A model generated the notes under the pieces. It was given only the letters and a program-made list of their open reading frames with translations. It searched no databases and was not told the origin of the DNA. The translations under genes were made by a program, and so were the position numbers. Source: Defluviibacillus sp043739385 (GTDB taxonomy: Bacteria > Pseudomonadota > Gammaproteobacteria > Burkholderiales > Burkholderiaceae_C). From it: a DNA stretch of 64,000 bases. The stretch spans positions 22,120 through 86,119 of the forward strand of contig JAYUED010000166.1 of assembly GCA_043739385.1 (NCBI GenBank), written 5' to 3'. Positions within the stretch are counted from its first letter, which is position 1; each line of letters begins with the position of its first letter. Positions 8,482-17,793 of the stretch are shown here, in pieces.

Positions 8482-9618
8482 ATGAACGCCCCAAAGAATG
8501 CCCCAAAACGCCCCGTTGTGATCCCCTTAGTTGACCACCGCAGCGTCCAACGCCACGCCAGCCATGCCATCAAACCCACGGGGGTGTTGATCGATCAACT
8601 TGCGCGCCCTCTGCGCGACCTGCGCATCAGCGTCACTGATCGGTGCAATTTTCGTTGTAGTTATTGCATGCCCAAGGAGGTGTTCGATAAAGATCACCAG
8701 TACCTGCCACACAGCAGCCTGCTGAGCTTTGAAGAAATTACCCGTCTTGCTCGTCTTTTTGTAGCGCATGGTGTCCGTAAGATAAGGCTTACCGGCGGTG
8801 AGCCATTGTTACGCAAAAACATTGAGGTGCTGATTGCCCAGCTTGCAACGCTGCGCACTGTCGATGGTCAGCCGCTGGATTTGACGCTCACCACCAACGG
8901 CTCGCTGCTCGCCCGTAAGGCTCAAGCCTTGAAAGATGCTGGCTTGAACCGTGTGACTGTCAGCTTGGACGGCCTGGACGATGTCATCTTCCGCAGCATG
9001 AATGATGTGGATTTCCCGGTGGCCGAAGTGCTGGCAGGCATTGACGCCGCCAAAGCAGCGGGACTCACTGACATCAAAGTCAATATGGTAGTCAAGCGCG
9101 GTACCAATGACCATGAAATCATCCCTATGGCCCGCCACTTCAAAGGCACTGGCGTGAGTCTGCGCTTCATCGAGTACATGGACGTGGGCGCAACGAATGG
9201 CTGGCGCATGGACGAGGTGATGCCGTCCGCAGAGGTTATCCAGCGCTTGCAAACCGTATGGCCTCTGCATGCGCTAGAGGCCGCTTCTCTTGGCGAGACG
9301 GCGCAGCGCTGGGCTTACCAAGACGGGGGCGGTGAAGTCGGCGTAATCAGCAGCGTTACGCAGGCCTTTTGCCACGACTGCAACCGAGCACGCCTTTCGA
9401 CCGAGGGCAAAATCTACCTGTGCCTGTTCGCCCACACTGGCCATGATCTGCGCGGACTGCTGCGCGAGGGGGCCGATGACGCAAAAATTTCCAGCGCTAT
9501 CGGTCATATCTGGCAAGGCCGTACTGACCAGTATTCTCAGCGTCGTGCCTCCCTGCCGGCTGACGCGAGCGCAAGTACGCCTACGCGCCGGGTTGAAATG
9601 AGCTACATAGGAGGCTGA
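8482..9618 (+). CDS. moaA: GTP 3',8-cyclase (molybdenum cofactor synthesis)
   Basis: MoaA uses radical SAM chemistry to start molybdopterin synthesis from GTP. The N-terminal cluster motif is CNFRCSYC inside SVTDRCNFRCSYCMP, followed by LTGGEPLLR. The second Fe-S cluster that binds substrate is held by CHDCNRARLSTEGKIYLC. The conserved C-terminal double glycine is present (MSYIGG). The product is 378 residues, somewhat longer than usual because of a 45-residue N-terminal extension rich in Pro, Arg and His. The next gene follows after 4 nt. MoaC, MoaD and MoaE are not in the window, so the pathway is completed elsewhere. Confidence 0.96.
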   Translation: MNAPKNAPKRPVVIPLVDHRSVQRHASHAIKPTGVLIDQLARPLRDLRISVTDRCNFRCSYCMPKEVFDKDHQYLPHSSLLSFEEITRLARLFVAHGVRKIRLTGGEPLLRKNIEVLIAQLATLRTVDGQPLDLTLTTNGSLLARKAQALKDAGLNRVTVSLDGLDDVIFRSMNDVDFPVAEVLAGIDAAKAAGLTDIKVNMVVKRGTNDHEIIPMARHFKGTGVSLRFIEYMDVGATNGWRMDEVMPSAEVIQRLQTVWPLHALEAASLGETAQRWAYQDGGGEVGVISSVTQAFCHDCNRARLSTEGKIYLCLFAHTGHDLRGLLREGADDAKISSAIGHIWQGRTDQYSQRRASLPADASASTPTRRVEMSYIGG

Positions 9619-9622
9619 CACG

Positions 9623-10252
9623 GTGACGAACCCTTCAATCAATCCCTCAGAAATAACGGGCCTTATTTTGGCTGGTGGACGCGGCTCTCGCATGGGTGGC
9701 GTGGACAAAGGCTTGCAAAATTTCAACGGCTTGCCCCTCGCGTTGCACACACTGATGCGCCTGCAACCGCAGGTGGGCCATGTGATGGTCAACGCCAACC
9801 GCAATCTGTCGGCTTACGAAGCCTTTGGTGCTGATGTCTGGCCCGATAGCCTTTCGGACTACGCGGGGCCACTGGCCGGATTTTTAACAGGCCTAGAGCG
9901 CTGTGAAACACCCTATATGGTGACAGTACCGTGTGACACCCCTTTATTTGCTCTTGATTTGGTAGCACGCTTGGCCGAAGCATTGGCCCGTGAAGATGCC
10001 GATGTTGCCATGGCAGCTGCCCGCGAAGAAGATGGCCAGCTGCGCACCCAGCCCGTTTTTTGCCTATTGCGTACCGAGTTGATGGAAAGTTTGGTCACCT
10101 TCACCCACGCTGGCGGCCGGAAAATCGACGCCTGGACGGCACAGCACAAGACCGTAGTCGTGCCGTTTGACTTGCCGCATGACAGCGTAAACGGCTTCTT
10201 CAACGCCAATACCTTGGCCGAACTGCACTCGTTAGAGGGGAACGCGTCGTGA
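9623..10252 (+). CDS. mobA: Molybdenum cofactor guanylyltransferase
   Basis: MobA attaches GMP to molybdopterin to make the dinucleotide cofactor of DMSO-reductase-type enzymes. The 209-residue protein has the nucleotide-binding motif LILAGGRGSRMGGVDKGLQ near its start, a PDSLSDYAGPLAGFLTGL stretch and the PCDTPLF metal-binding motif. It starts at GTG 9623 with an AGGAGG-like site that lies across the moaA stop. Its stop overlaps the moeA start by four nucleotides, so moaA-mobA-moeA is one operon. Confidence 0.94.
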   Translation: MTNPSINPSEITGLILAGGRGSRMGGVDKGLQNFNGLPLALHTLMRLQPQVGHVMVNANRNLSAYEAFGADVWPDSLSDYAGPLAGFLTGLERCETPYMVTVPCDTPLFALDLVARLAEALAREDADVAMAAAREEDGQLRTQPVFCLLRTELMESLVTFTHAGGRKIDAWTAQHKTVVVPFDLPHDSVNGFFNANTLAELHSLEGNAS

Positions 10253-11580
10253 AGACCTTGAACCAGATCGCTGCTGAGTTGCAAGGCTACGACCCCCAAT
10301 CCTTAAGTGCAGCGGGGGTTAATGAATTTTTGTCCCGCTTAGTAGAGCCTGTTACTCAGACTGAAACCATTGGTCTGTTTGACGCCTTGGGCCGCATCCT
10401 CGCAGTGGAGGTGGTGTCACCTTTCAGCGTACCGCCCCACGACAACTCGGCCATGGACGGGTATGCGTTCAATGGCGCTTTATTGGCCACTGCAAACGCC
10501 CTACTAACACTGCGCATCGTCGGAACAGCTTTTGCAGGCAAAGCCTGGACGGGTACTTTAGGGCCAAATGACGGCGTAAAGATCATGACAGGGGCGATCA
10601 TGCCCACCGGGCTGGACACGGTTATCCCCTTGGAGTTCACCCAACAAGCAGTGGCTGTGGATGGCAGTGCGTGCATCAGCTTCCCTGCTCGCCTTTTGCA
10701 ACTTGGTGACAACCGTCGTTTTGCAGGCGAAGACCTGATGCAAGGTCAATCGGCACTTCAAAAAGGTGATCAACTTACGCCAGCAGCACTTGGGCTTCTG
10801 GCCAGTTTGGGCATTTCTTCCGTCACTGTGTATGCACAGCTCCGTGTTGCCTACTTTTCTACCGGTGACGAGGTGCTCAGCCTTGGCGACGCTCCGCGTG
10901 AAGGTGCTGTGTACGACAGCAACCGCTACACCGTATACGGCCTACTGACGCGTCTGGGATGCAAGGTGATCGACTTGGGAGTAGTGCGAGATGACCCTGT
11001 TTTGCTCGAAGCAGCTTTCAATAGCGCAGTAGCTCAGGGCGCGGATGCCGTCATCACCAGTGGTGGCGTCAGTGTCGGTGAGGCTGACCACACCAAGGCG
11101 ATGATGAAAAAGCTGGGTGATGTGGCCTTTTGGCGCATTGCCATGCGGCCTGGTCGGCCAATGGCTGTGGGGCGCATTGCACAAGAACGACAAGAGGGTA
11201 AAGAGGGGAAAGAAGATCAAAAAATTAGCGCTGTTCTTTTCGGCCTGCCAGGCAACCCTGTCGCGGTGATGGTCACTTTTCTCGCCTTTGTGCGCCCTGC
11301 TCTGCTGCAAATGATGGGCAGTACGGCTAAACCACCGCCACTATTGAAGGCGCGTAGTTCAGACGCTTTGCGCAAAAAACCAGGGCGTACCGAGTACCAA
11401 CGCGGCACCGTCAGCACTGCGCCAGATGGCTCGTTGGCAGTGAAAATCACAGGCAACCAGGGTTCAGGCGTGCTCAGCTCCATGGTTCAGGCGAACGGTC
11501 TCATCGTGCTTCACCACGACCAAGGTAACGTAGACCCTGGAGACACAGTGGATGTAATGGTGTTCGAGGGTTGCATTTAA
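10249..11580 (+). CDS. moeA: Molybdopterin molybdenumtransferase
   Basis: MoeA inserts molybdate into adenylylated molybdopterin. The 443-residue protein shows the family marks PPHDNSAMDGYAF, VKIMTGAIMPTGLDTV, the STGDEV motif, ITSGGVSVGEADHTK and FGLPGNPVAVMVTF. Translation starts at GTG 10249, which overlaps the mobA stop (GTGA), with AGAGGGG upstream. A short charged insertion (ERQEGKEGKEDQK) sits just before AVLFGLPGNP and is unlike the surrounding conserved sequence. It is in frame and probably a surface loop. Confidence 0.95.
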   Translation: MKTLNQIAAELQGYDPQSLSAAGVNEFLSRLVEPVTQTETIGLFDALGRILAVEVVSPFSVPPHDNSAMDGYAFNGALLATANALLTLRIVGTAFAGKAWTGTLGPNDGVKIMTGAIMPTGLDTVIPLEFTQQAVAVDGSACISFPARLLQLGDNRRFAGEDLMQGQSALQKGDQLTPAALGLLASLGISSVTVYAQLRVAYFSTGDEVLSLGDAPREGAVYDSNRYTVYGLLTRLGCKVIDLGVVRDDPVLLEAAFNSAVAQGADAVITSGGVSVGEADHTKAMMKKLGDVAFWRIAMRPGRPMAVGRIAQERQEGKEGKEDQKISAVLFGLPGNPVAVMVTFLAFVRPALLQMMGSTAKPPPLLKARSSDALRKKPGRTEYQRGTVSTAPDGSLAVKITGNQGSGVLSSMVQANGLIVLHHDQGNVDPGDTVDVMVFEGCI

Positions 11581-11676
11581 CACGCTGAGCACTATCTAAG
11601 CACTATCTAGCCCAATGTGGCTACAAGCCTAGACCGGTGCGACTGCACCTCCTATTTCAACAAACTAAAGTGCTCC

Positions 11677-12186
11677 ATGACCCAAGCGATCTACATCTCA
11701 TCTATTCCTCTTTTCAAACAAATGCTGGGTGGCTTAAGTGCCGTGCTGAGCAAAGCTGAAGCCCAAGCCGCTGAAAAGAAAATTGAACCTAACGCGTACC
11801 TGCAAGCCCGCCTGTACCCCGACATGTTCCCATTGCTGCGCCAAGTGCAAGTCGCCACTGATTTCGCCAAAGGCGTGTCAGCCCGTTTGGCAGGTGTCGA
11901 GGTTCCAGTGCTTAAAGACGAAGAGCAGACGTTTGCTGATCTGCAAGCACGTATCACTACAGTGTTGATCTTTATTGAAGGCTTGGATGCCAAGCTGTTT
12001 GATACAGCAGCTACCCGTGAAATCGTTACCCAGGCCGGTACGCCCAAAGAAAAGCGCTTTACTGGTCAGTCGTATTTGGTGAATTACGCCCTTCCCCACT
12101 TCTTTTTCCACGTCACAACGGCTTACGCCATCTTGCGCCATAGCGGTGTGGAAGTGGGTAAGAAAGACTACGTTGGTAGCTATTAA
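11677..12186 (+). CDS. DUF1993 family protein
   Basis: The 169-residue product matches the DUF1993 pattern: a start like MTQAIYISSIPLFKQML, then NAYLQARLYPDMFPLLRQVQ, a conserved ARLAGVEVP, and LPHFFFHVTTAYAILRHSGVEVGKKDY near the C-terminus. The family is helical and DinB-like in appearance; its biochemical role is not established. ATG 11677 is used because it gives the family N-terminus; the frame opens at 11617 but that leader is not conserved in style. It lies 96 bp after moeA on the same strand and has no visible operon partner downstream. Confidence 0.85.
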   Translation: MTQAIYISSIPLFKQMLGGLSAVLSKAEAQAAEKKIEPNAYLQARLYPDMFPLLRQVQVATDFAKGVSARLAGVEVPVLKDEEQTFADLQARITTVLIFIEGLDAKLFDTAATREIVTQAGTPKEKRFTGQSYLVNYALPHFFFHVTTAYAILRHSGVEVGKKDYVGSY

Positions 12187-12227
12187 TTATTAATCGGTAG
12201 CTGATGATCGCTACCTGATTGTCTGCC

Positions 12228-13280
12228 TTACGGTTTTCGCCGTAATGTGATTCTCTTTGGCGCAATTTTTAGCGTGCTGAGCATTCGCCCGCGCCGTGCT
12301 ACTGCAGGTGGCGAGCCTGCGGTAGCCACTGTTACTTGATTAAGCTGATCGCGCAGCGCTTCAATCGTTGCTTGCAACAGCTCACGCTGCGCCCGTAATT
12401 CCGCCACAGTTCCCTCTAATGTGCCCGTACGCTGCCGCAGACTATCAGCCAAGGTTTGATGGTCTGCCTGTTGTTGGAGCATATGCTGGCGGTGCGCTTC
12501 AGTGTTCGCCACTTGTGATTGCCGTATTTGCTCAAGTTCTTTCTGGTTCTTGTTGGCGCTGCTCCGTTCGCGGTCAACTTCCAGCATCAGACGTTTCAAC
12601 TCAACGGCGTGGCGCTCTTCCAAAGTGGTTGCCATTTTGCGTTGCTGCTGTAACTCAAAGGCGCTGCGCTGCTGCGCGGCATTGAATCCGTCCACCAGCG
12701 TTTGGCGCTCTCCAGCTTGCGCGTCAACTTGACGCTGCAACGCCACACCCTCCCCCTGCGCACGCGACAGCTCTGCTTGCGTCGCCTGCAACTGCTGCTG
12801 CATGGCTTGCTGCGCTTGCCGCACTCCACTAAATTTTTGCTCCAACTCCACAACACGCTGTTGAGCAGCTTGCACCAGTGCATCGGCTTCCAGCATCCTC
12901 GCTTGCGCGTCGTTTTGCAAGGACTCCACTGCCTCCAGCGCTGCTGATTGCGCGCGTTGCCAGAGTGCCGCCACCATCTCTCCTGCCGTATCTTGCAACG
13001 AGGCGGGCAAATCAGGGTGCTCGATGCGAACCCGGCTTTTGTCACGCAAGGTAGCCCAAAACCGGGTCAACGCCTCGGCTGGCGCGCTCATGCTGCCTTT
13101 GCGCACTAGCTGATAGAGCCGGTTCGCTGTGGGCGTAATACCGTAGCGGAAAAACAGCAATACGCAGACTTCCCGATACAGTGCCTGCGTTTCTGGATGT
13201 TGAGCCCTTAAAACATCAATTTCTGCCTGCAAATCGGTATCTGTCGGGGTTATAGCTTCGGACATTGGGGTTTTTTGCAT
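12228..13280 (-). CDS. KfrA-like N-terminal DNA-binding domain with long coiled coil
   Basis: The 350-residue protein has a compact N-terminal domain (about residues 15-100; ALYREVCVLLFFRYGITPTANRLYQLVRKGSMSA) like the DNA-binding domain of plasmid KfrA proteins. A very long Gln/Ala/Glu-rich coiled coil follows (about 110-315), then a basic tail (IAPKRITLRRKP). Plasmid KfrA binds its own promoter and helps partitioning; transferring that role here is inference. ATG 13280 has no good ribosome binding site; ATG 13265 is an alternative. It is transcribed away from a tyrosine recombinase across a 90-bp AT-rich gap containing a perfect inverted repeat. No plasmid replication or partition genes are nearby. 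Confidence 0.78.
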   Translation of the reverse strand: MQKTPMSEAITPTDTDLQAEIDVLRAQHPETQALYREVCVLLFFRYGITPTANRLYQLVRKGSMSAPAEALTRFWATLRDKSRVRIEHPDLPASLQDTAGEMVAALWQRAQSAALEAVESLQNDAQARMLEADALVQAAQQRVVELEQKFSGVRQAQQAMQQQLQATQAELSRAQGEGVALQRQVDAQAGERQTLVDGFNAAQQRSAFELQQQRKMATTLEERHAVELKRLMLEVDRERSSANKNQKELEQIRQSQVANTEAHRQHMLQQQADHQTLADSLRQRTGTLEGTVAELRAQRELLQATIEALRDQLNQVTVATAGSPPAVARRGRMLSTLKIAPKRITLRRKP

Positions 13281-13334
13281 GATTCATAAATAATACAACA
13301 TATTACGTATTTAAATAATATTCAATATAAAATC

Positions 13335-13362
13335 TATGGACATAATCTTAATAATGTCCATA
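13335..13362. promoter_or_regulatory. Perfect inverted repeat between KfrA-like and recombinase genes
   Basis: TATGGACAT (13335-13343) and ATGTCCATA (13354-13362) are exact reverse complements separated by 10 nt, so equivalent bases lie 19 nt apart, about two helical turns. It ends 8 nt before the recombinase ATG at 13371. A bound protein should block that gene and could affect the divergent one. The obvious candidate is the KfrA-like protein, by analogy with plasmid KfrA autoregulation. Confidence 0.62.
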
Positions 13363-13370
13363 ATTAGTCT

Positions 13371-14606
13371 ATGAACGAGCAAAATCCATATGTTTCAAAG
13401 GCTTTAGAGCCTTTCACCTTGCTGACTCTCGACAAATTGCCCATTCCGGCCTTACGCGATGGTCAAGAAATCGGCAAGGGCCGAAATCGTGCCGCCACGT
13501 CAGGTCAATTGGCGGCTGTGGACGATCGTTCGGCTGTGCTGGCATGGTTGGCACGCTATGCCGACTCCCCCGCCACGCTCGCCAGTTACCGAAAAGAATC
13601 TGAGCGGCTGATGCTGTGGTGTGCTGTAGAGCAGGGTGTGGCGTTGTCTGATCTCACGCATGAGGACTTGCTGGTCTATCAGCGGTTTTTGGCTGATCCT
13701 CAACCGGCCGAGCGCTGGGTTTTGCCTTTAGGACCTGAAGGCAAATCGGTGCAAAAACCCAGTCGTGATTCCCCACTCTGGCGACCATTTGCAGGGCCAC
13801 TGAGCGCAGCTAGCCAGCGGCAAGCGCAGTCCATCCTGAACGCCATGTTCGCGTGGCTGGTCGCTGCGGGTTATTTGGCGGGTAACCCCATGGCGCTGGG
13901 GCGGCGTAAAAAGCGGATGCTTGCACCCCGCATAAGCCGTTTTTTACCCACAGCGCACTGGGAAGTCGTTAAAAATACCATTCAAGCGATGCCCCTCACC
14001 ACCGATCGCGATAAGCGCCACGCCGCGCGCGTACGCTGGTTGTTCTCGTTGTTGTACCTGGGTGGCTTTCGCGTTTCAGAAATTTGCGGTACGGCTATGG
14101 GGGGCTTCTTTAGTCGAAGTGGAGCCGATGGCCGCGCCCGCTGGTGGTTGGAGGTCACCGGCAAAGGTGGCAAAACCCGTTTAGTGCCCGCTACTGAAGA
14201 GTTGATGACCGAGCTGTTGGTCTATCGAGAAATTAACGACCTCAGCGCCCAGCCTTTTGAGGGGGAAACTACCCCACTGATCTTGCCCGTGATCGGCCCC
14301 TTGAAACCCATGGCTCGCACAGCCATCCATGAGATCGTTAAAGCCGTCATGAAAGACAGTGCCACCAGCTTGCGCCAAAAAGGCCCTGAGTTTGAAGCAG
14401 CGGCAGCGCACATTGAACAAGCCTCAACACACTGGATGCGCCACACGGCAGGCAGTCATCTGAGTGAAAAAGCAGATTTAAAGGTGGTGCGCGACAACTT
14501 GGGTCACGCGAATATCAGCACCACCAGCATCTACCTTCACTCAGAAGACGATGTCCGGCATGACGCGACGGCGGCAGTGCACCGTGTCGGATGGCGAATT
14601 ACTTAG
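13371..14606 (+). CDS. Tyrosine recombinase (site-specific integrase)
   Basis: The 411-residue protein has the N-terminal SAM-like core-binding domain (LARYADSPATLASYRKESERL) and a C-terminal catalytic domain. Visible catalytic residues are Arg in YLGGFRVSEI, His-x-x-Arg in HWMRHTAGSHL, His in LGHANISTT and the nucleophile Tyr in TSIYLHSE. It is larger than XerC/XerD (about 300 residues), with insertions around residues 120-150 and 240-300. No tRNA, att-like repeats or phage genes lie nearby, so it is not obviously the integrase of a resident element. Its partner is the divergent KfrA-like gene. Its 3' end overlaps the convergent RND pump gene by 8 bp. Confidence 0.88.
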   Translation: MNEQNPYVSKALEPFTLLTLDKLPIPALRDGQEIGKGRNRAATSGQLAAVDDRSAVLAWLARYADSPATLASYRKESERLMLWCAVEQGVALSDLTHEDLLVYQRFLADPQPAERWVLPLGPEGKSVQKPSRDSPLWRPFAGPLSAASQRQAQSILNAMFAWLVAAGYLAGNPMALGRRKKRMLAPRISRFLPTAHWEVVKNTIQAMPLTTDRDKRHAARVRWLFSLLYLGGFRVSEICGTAMGGFFSRSGADGRARWWLEVTGKGGKTRLVPATEELMTELLVYREINDLSAQPFEGETTPLILPVIGPLKPMARTAIHEIVKAVMKDSATSLRQKGPEFEAAAAHIEQASTHWMRHTAGSHLSEKADLKVVRDNLGHANISTTSIYLHSEDDVRHDATAAVHRVGWRIT

Positions 14607-17600
14607 CGATCAACGCCGTATGACCACCGTGACCTGCTGTGGAGTTCGCGGAACTCAATTCAACCACCTCAGCCATATTCGCGCCCGGCACCGATTTGCG
14701 GGCGAACAGCGTGTACATCGTAGGCACCACAAAAATCGTTAGCAGCGTGCCTAGGCTCATACCGCCCACGATGACCCAGCCAATTTGCATTCGGCTTTCA
14801 GCACCTGCGCCTTTGGATAGCGCCAGTGGCAATGCACCGAGCACCATAGCGCCGGTGGTCATCAAAATCGGCCGCAAGCGTTGGGATGCAGCTTTGACCA
14901 AGGCGTCGCTCATAGTCATGCCACCTTCGCGCAGTTGGTTGGTGAACTCCACAATCAAAATACCGTGTTTGGTGATCAACCCGACCAGCGTAATCAGGCC
15001 AATTTGCGAGTACACATTGAGTGAGCCGCCAGACCATTGCAAAGCCAGCAGCGCACCAATCATCGACAGTGGTACCGACAGCATGATGACGAAGGGGTCG
15101 ATAAAGCTTTCAAACTGAGCGGCCAGCACCAAGAAGATAAACAGCAGTGCCAGTGCAAACACAATCACCAACGCACCTTGCGAGTTTTTGAACTCGCGCG
15201 AGGTGCCGTTCAAATCTGTGCTGTAGCCGGGCTTGAGCACCTTGGTAGCGGTTGTATCCAAAAAGTCCAGTGCCTGACCCAATGAATAGTCGGCGGCGAG
15301 GTTAGCGGTGATGGATACAGAGCGGCGTTGGCTGAAATGGTTCAGCTCGCGAGGTGCTACGGATTCACGCACTTTGACCAACGTGGCCAGTGGGATCATG
15401 GTGTCATTTCGACCCCGGACGAAGATTTTCTCAATGTCGTCTGGTGTATCGCGACCCGTGGCGGCGGTTTGCACAATCACGTCGAACTGCTCGCCTTCGC
15501 GCTTGTAGCGGGTGACTTGGCGCCCGCCCAGCATTGTCTCAATTGCACGGGCTACGGCGTCCACACTCACGCCCAGATCAGCCGCTTTATCCCGATCTAC
15601 ATCGATTTTCAGCTCGGGCTTATTCAGACGCAGGTCAATGTCTGCGCTGACGATACCGGGGTTTTTAGCGATTTCGTCCATCATCTGGCGCGAAACCGCT
15701 GCAAGATTTTGGTAGCTGTCGGAGGTGACAATTACGAAATTCACGGGACGTTCACGAAAGCCTTGCCCCAAAGACGGTGGGGTTATCGGGAAGGTAGTGA
15801 CGCCGGGCAAGCTGGTCATTTTGGGCTGCATTTCACGCGCAATGTCCAACGTAGAGCGGGAGCGCTTTTCCCAGTCAATAGCGCGGTAAAACACATTAGC
15901 TTGTGAGACGGTGGGATTGCCCGTGGTGACGAAAATACGGTCAAACTCTTTATAACCATCGCCAATTTTTTCCAGCGCATGGACGTATTTTTCGGTGTAG
16001 TCCAGCGTAGCCCCATCGGGGGCGGTAACAACAGCGAGCACTTGGCCTCGGTCTTCCAGAGGTGCAAGCTCTCGCTTCATTTTGGGGAAAATAATGGCGA
16101 TACTGATGGCGCAAACAGCCATCACACCAATCACTAACCAACGCGCATCAAAGAACCAGCGCTTTATAGCAGCGGCTGTGCCAGTTTGGGTTTGTGTCTT
16201 GTCATACCGGGTGGTGACGAGCCAGCGCAGAGCTGCTTCGTAAGCGTTCACAAGGCCCACCAAAACGCGTTCCATACCCCGGTCAAACCAGGTGGGATTT
16301 GGGTTGTGTCTCAGAAGCAGTGAGCACATCATGGGCGATAGTGTGAGTGCAATAAAGCCTGACACAGCCACTGCACCAGCCAAAGCCAGCGCAAACTCCA
16401 CAAACAGCCTTCCCGTTCGCCCAGGTGTAAAAGCCAGCGGGGCGTACACAGCCACCAGCGTGAGTGTCATTGCAATTACCGCAAAGCTCACCTCTTTCGC
16501 TCCTTTGATGGACGCGCTGAACGGGTCCATACCTTCTTCAATATGCCGATAGATGTTCTCTAGCACCACAATTGCATCGTCCACCACCAGCCCGATCGCC
16601 AGCACCAGGGCCAGCAATGTCAGCGTGTTAATGCTGAAACCTGCCAGCGCCATCATCGAAAACGTGCCCACCAGACACACTGGAATGGTGATCACCGGGA
16701 TGATTGATGCCCTGAGCGTACGAAGGAATACAAAAACCACCAACGCCACTAAAAATACGGCCTCGATGATGGTGTGGAACACGTTGGTGATAGAGCGATC
16801 AATAAAGACGGAGTTGTCGTTTGCGACGTCAATCGAGATACCGGGGGGCAAATCGGCTTGGAGCTTGGGGATCATTTCGCGCACACCATTGCTCAAATCC
16901 AGCGGATTGGCAGTGGCCTGACGTATCACACCAGCAGTAATGGCGGCACGACCATTAAGGCGCGTAGAGCTGCGTTCATCAACAGCACCCTCTTCAACTC
17001 GGCCTACGTCACGGATGCGTACTGGGAAGCCATTGGCATTTTTGATAATGATGTTGGAGAATTGCGCCGCTTTTTGTAAATCAGTTTCCGAGGTGACACT
17101 GAATTCACGCTGGGTGGATTCAATTCGCCCTGCGGGCACTTCCAGGTTGCTGCGGCGAATGGCGTCTTCAGCGTCTTGCGTGGTCAGCTTGTAGGCTGCG
17201 AGCTTGTCCGGGTCCAGCCACACGCGCATGGCGTACTTGCGCTCACCAAAAATACGCACATCTGCTGCGCCAGAGACAGTCTGTAGGCGCGGCTTAGCAA
17301 TACGATTTACCAAATCGTTAATCTGCAAAGCGCTCATCGTTTCACTGCTGAACGAAAGCCAAATCACAGGAAATGCGTCGGCCTCGACCTTGGCAATAAC
17401 GGGTTCGTCAATCGCCTGGGGTAAACGGTTGCGCACGCGGGAGGTACGGTCACGAACTTCAGCGGCAGCGGTATCGGCGTCTTTTTCTAATCGAAAGCGG
17501 ATGGAGATTTGAGCCTGCTCCGCGCGACTGATAGAGGTAATTACATCCACGGCGTCAATACCGGCGATGGAGTCTTCAAGCGGTTTGGTGACTTGCGATT

Positions 17601-17778
17601 CCATGACCTCAGCAGAAGCCCCGGCGTAGCGCACAGTGACAGTGACGACAGGTTCGTCAATCTTGGGGTACTCGCGTACCGAGAGTTTGGTAAAACTGAC
17701 GGCCCCAACGAGCAGCACCAGCAGCGAAAGGACGGTCGCAAAAACCGGTCGGCGAATGGATACTTCTGCGAGTTGCAT
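14599..17778 (-). CDS. RND efflux transporter inner-membrane subunit (HAE1 type)
   Basis: This proton-driven tripartite pump subunit has 1059 residues, normal for AcrB/MexB-like transporters. It starts MQLAEVSIRRPVFATVLSLL. The proton-relay aspartates are in LAIGLVVDDAIVVLENIYRH, the second half shows GLITLVGLITKHGILIVEF, and a porter motif FPITPPSLGQGF is present. The gene follows its membrane fusion partner by 15 bp, so the two form an operon. No outer-membrane TolC-like gene is present, so the pump must recruit one from elsewhere. The substrate is unknown. The 3' end overlaps the convergent recombinase gene. Confidence 0.94.
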   Translation of the reverse strand: MQLAEVSIRRPVFATVLSLLVLLVGAVSFTKLSVREYPKIDEPVVTVTVRYAGASAEVMESQVTKPLEDSIAGIDAVDVITSISRAEQAQISIRFRLEKDADTAAAEVRDRTSRVRNRLPQAIDEPVIAKVEADAFPVIWLSFSSETMSALQINDLVNRIAKPRLQTVSGAADVRIFGERKYAMRVWLDPDKLAAYKLTTQDAEDAIRRSNLEVPAGRIESTQREFSVTSETDLQKAAQFSNIIIKNANGFPVRIRDVGRVEEGAVDERSSTRLNGRAAITAGVIRQATANPLDLSNGVREMIPKLQADLPPGISIDVANDNSVFIDRSITNVFHTIIEAVFLVALVVFVFLRTLRASIIPVITIPVCLVGTFSMMALAGFSINTLTLLALVLAIGLVVDDAIVVLENIYRHIEEGMDPFSASIKGAKEVSFAVIAMTLTLVAVYAPLAFTPGRTGRLFVEFALALAGAVAVSGFIALTLSPMMCSLLLRHNPNPTWFDRGMERVLVGLVNAYEAALRWLVTTRYDKTQTQTGTAAAIKRWFFDARWLVIGVMAVCAISIAIIFPKMKRELAPLEDRGQVLAVVTAPDGATLDYTEKYVHALEKIGDGYKEFDRIFVTTGNPTVSQANVFYRAIDWEKRSRSTLDIAREMQPKMTSLPGVTTFPITPPSLGQGFRERPVNFVIVTSDSYQNLAAVSRQMMDEIAKNPGIVSADIDLRLNKPELKIDVDRDKAADLGVSVDAVARAIETMLGGRQVTRYKREGEQFDVIVQTAATGRDTPDDIEKIFVRGRNDTMIPLATLVKVRESVAPRELNHFSQRRSVSITANLAADYSLGQALDFLDTTATKVLKPGYSTDLNGTSREFKNSQGALVIVFALALLFIFLVLAAQFESFIDPFVIMLSVPLSMIGALLALQWSGGSLNVYSQIGLITLVGLITKHGILIVEFTNQLREGGMTMSDALVKAASQRLRPILMTTGAMVLGALPLALSKGAGAESRMQIGWVIVGGMSLGTLLTIFVVPTMYTLFARKSVPGANMAEVVELSSANSTAGHGGHTALIAK

Positions 17779-17793
17779 GGCGCTTCCTTGGGC

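Noticed and set aside
13371..14606. Recombinase as integrase of a resident prophage or integrative element
   Set aside because: No tRNA, att-like direct repeats, phage genes or conjugation genes flank it, and the neighbours are housekeeping genes.
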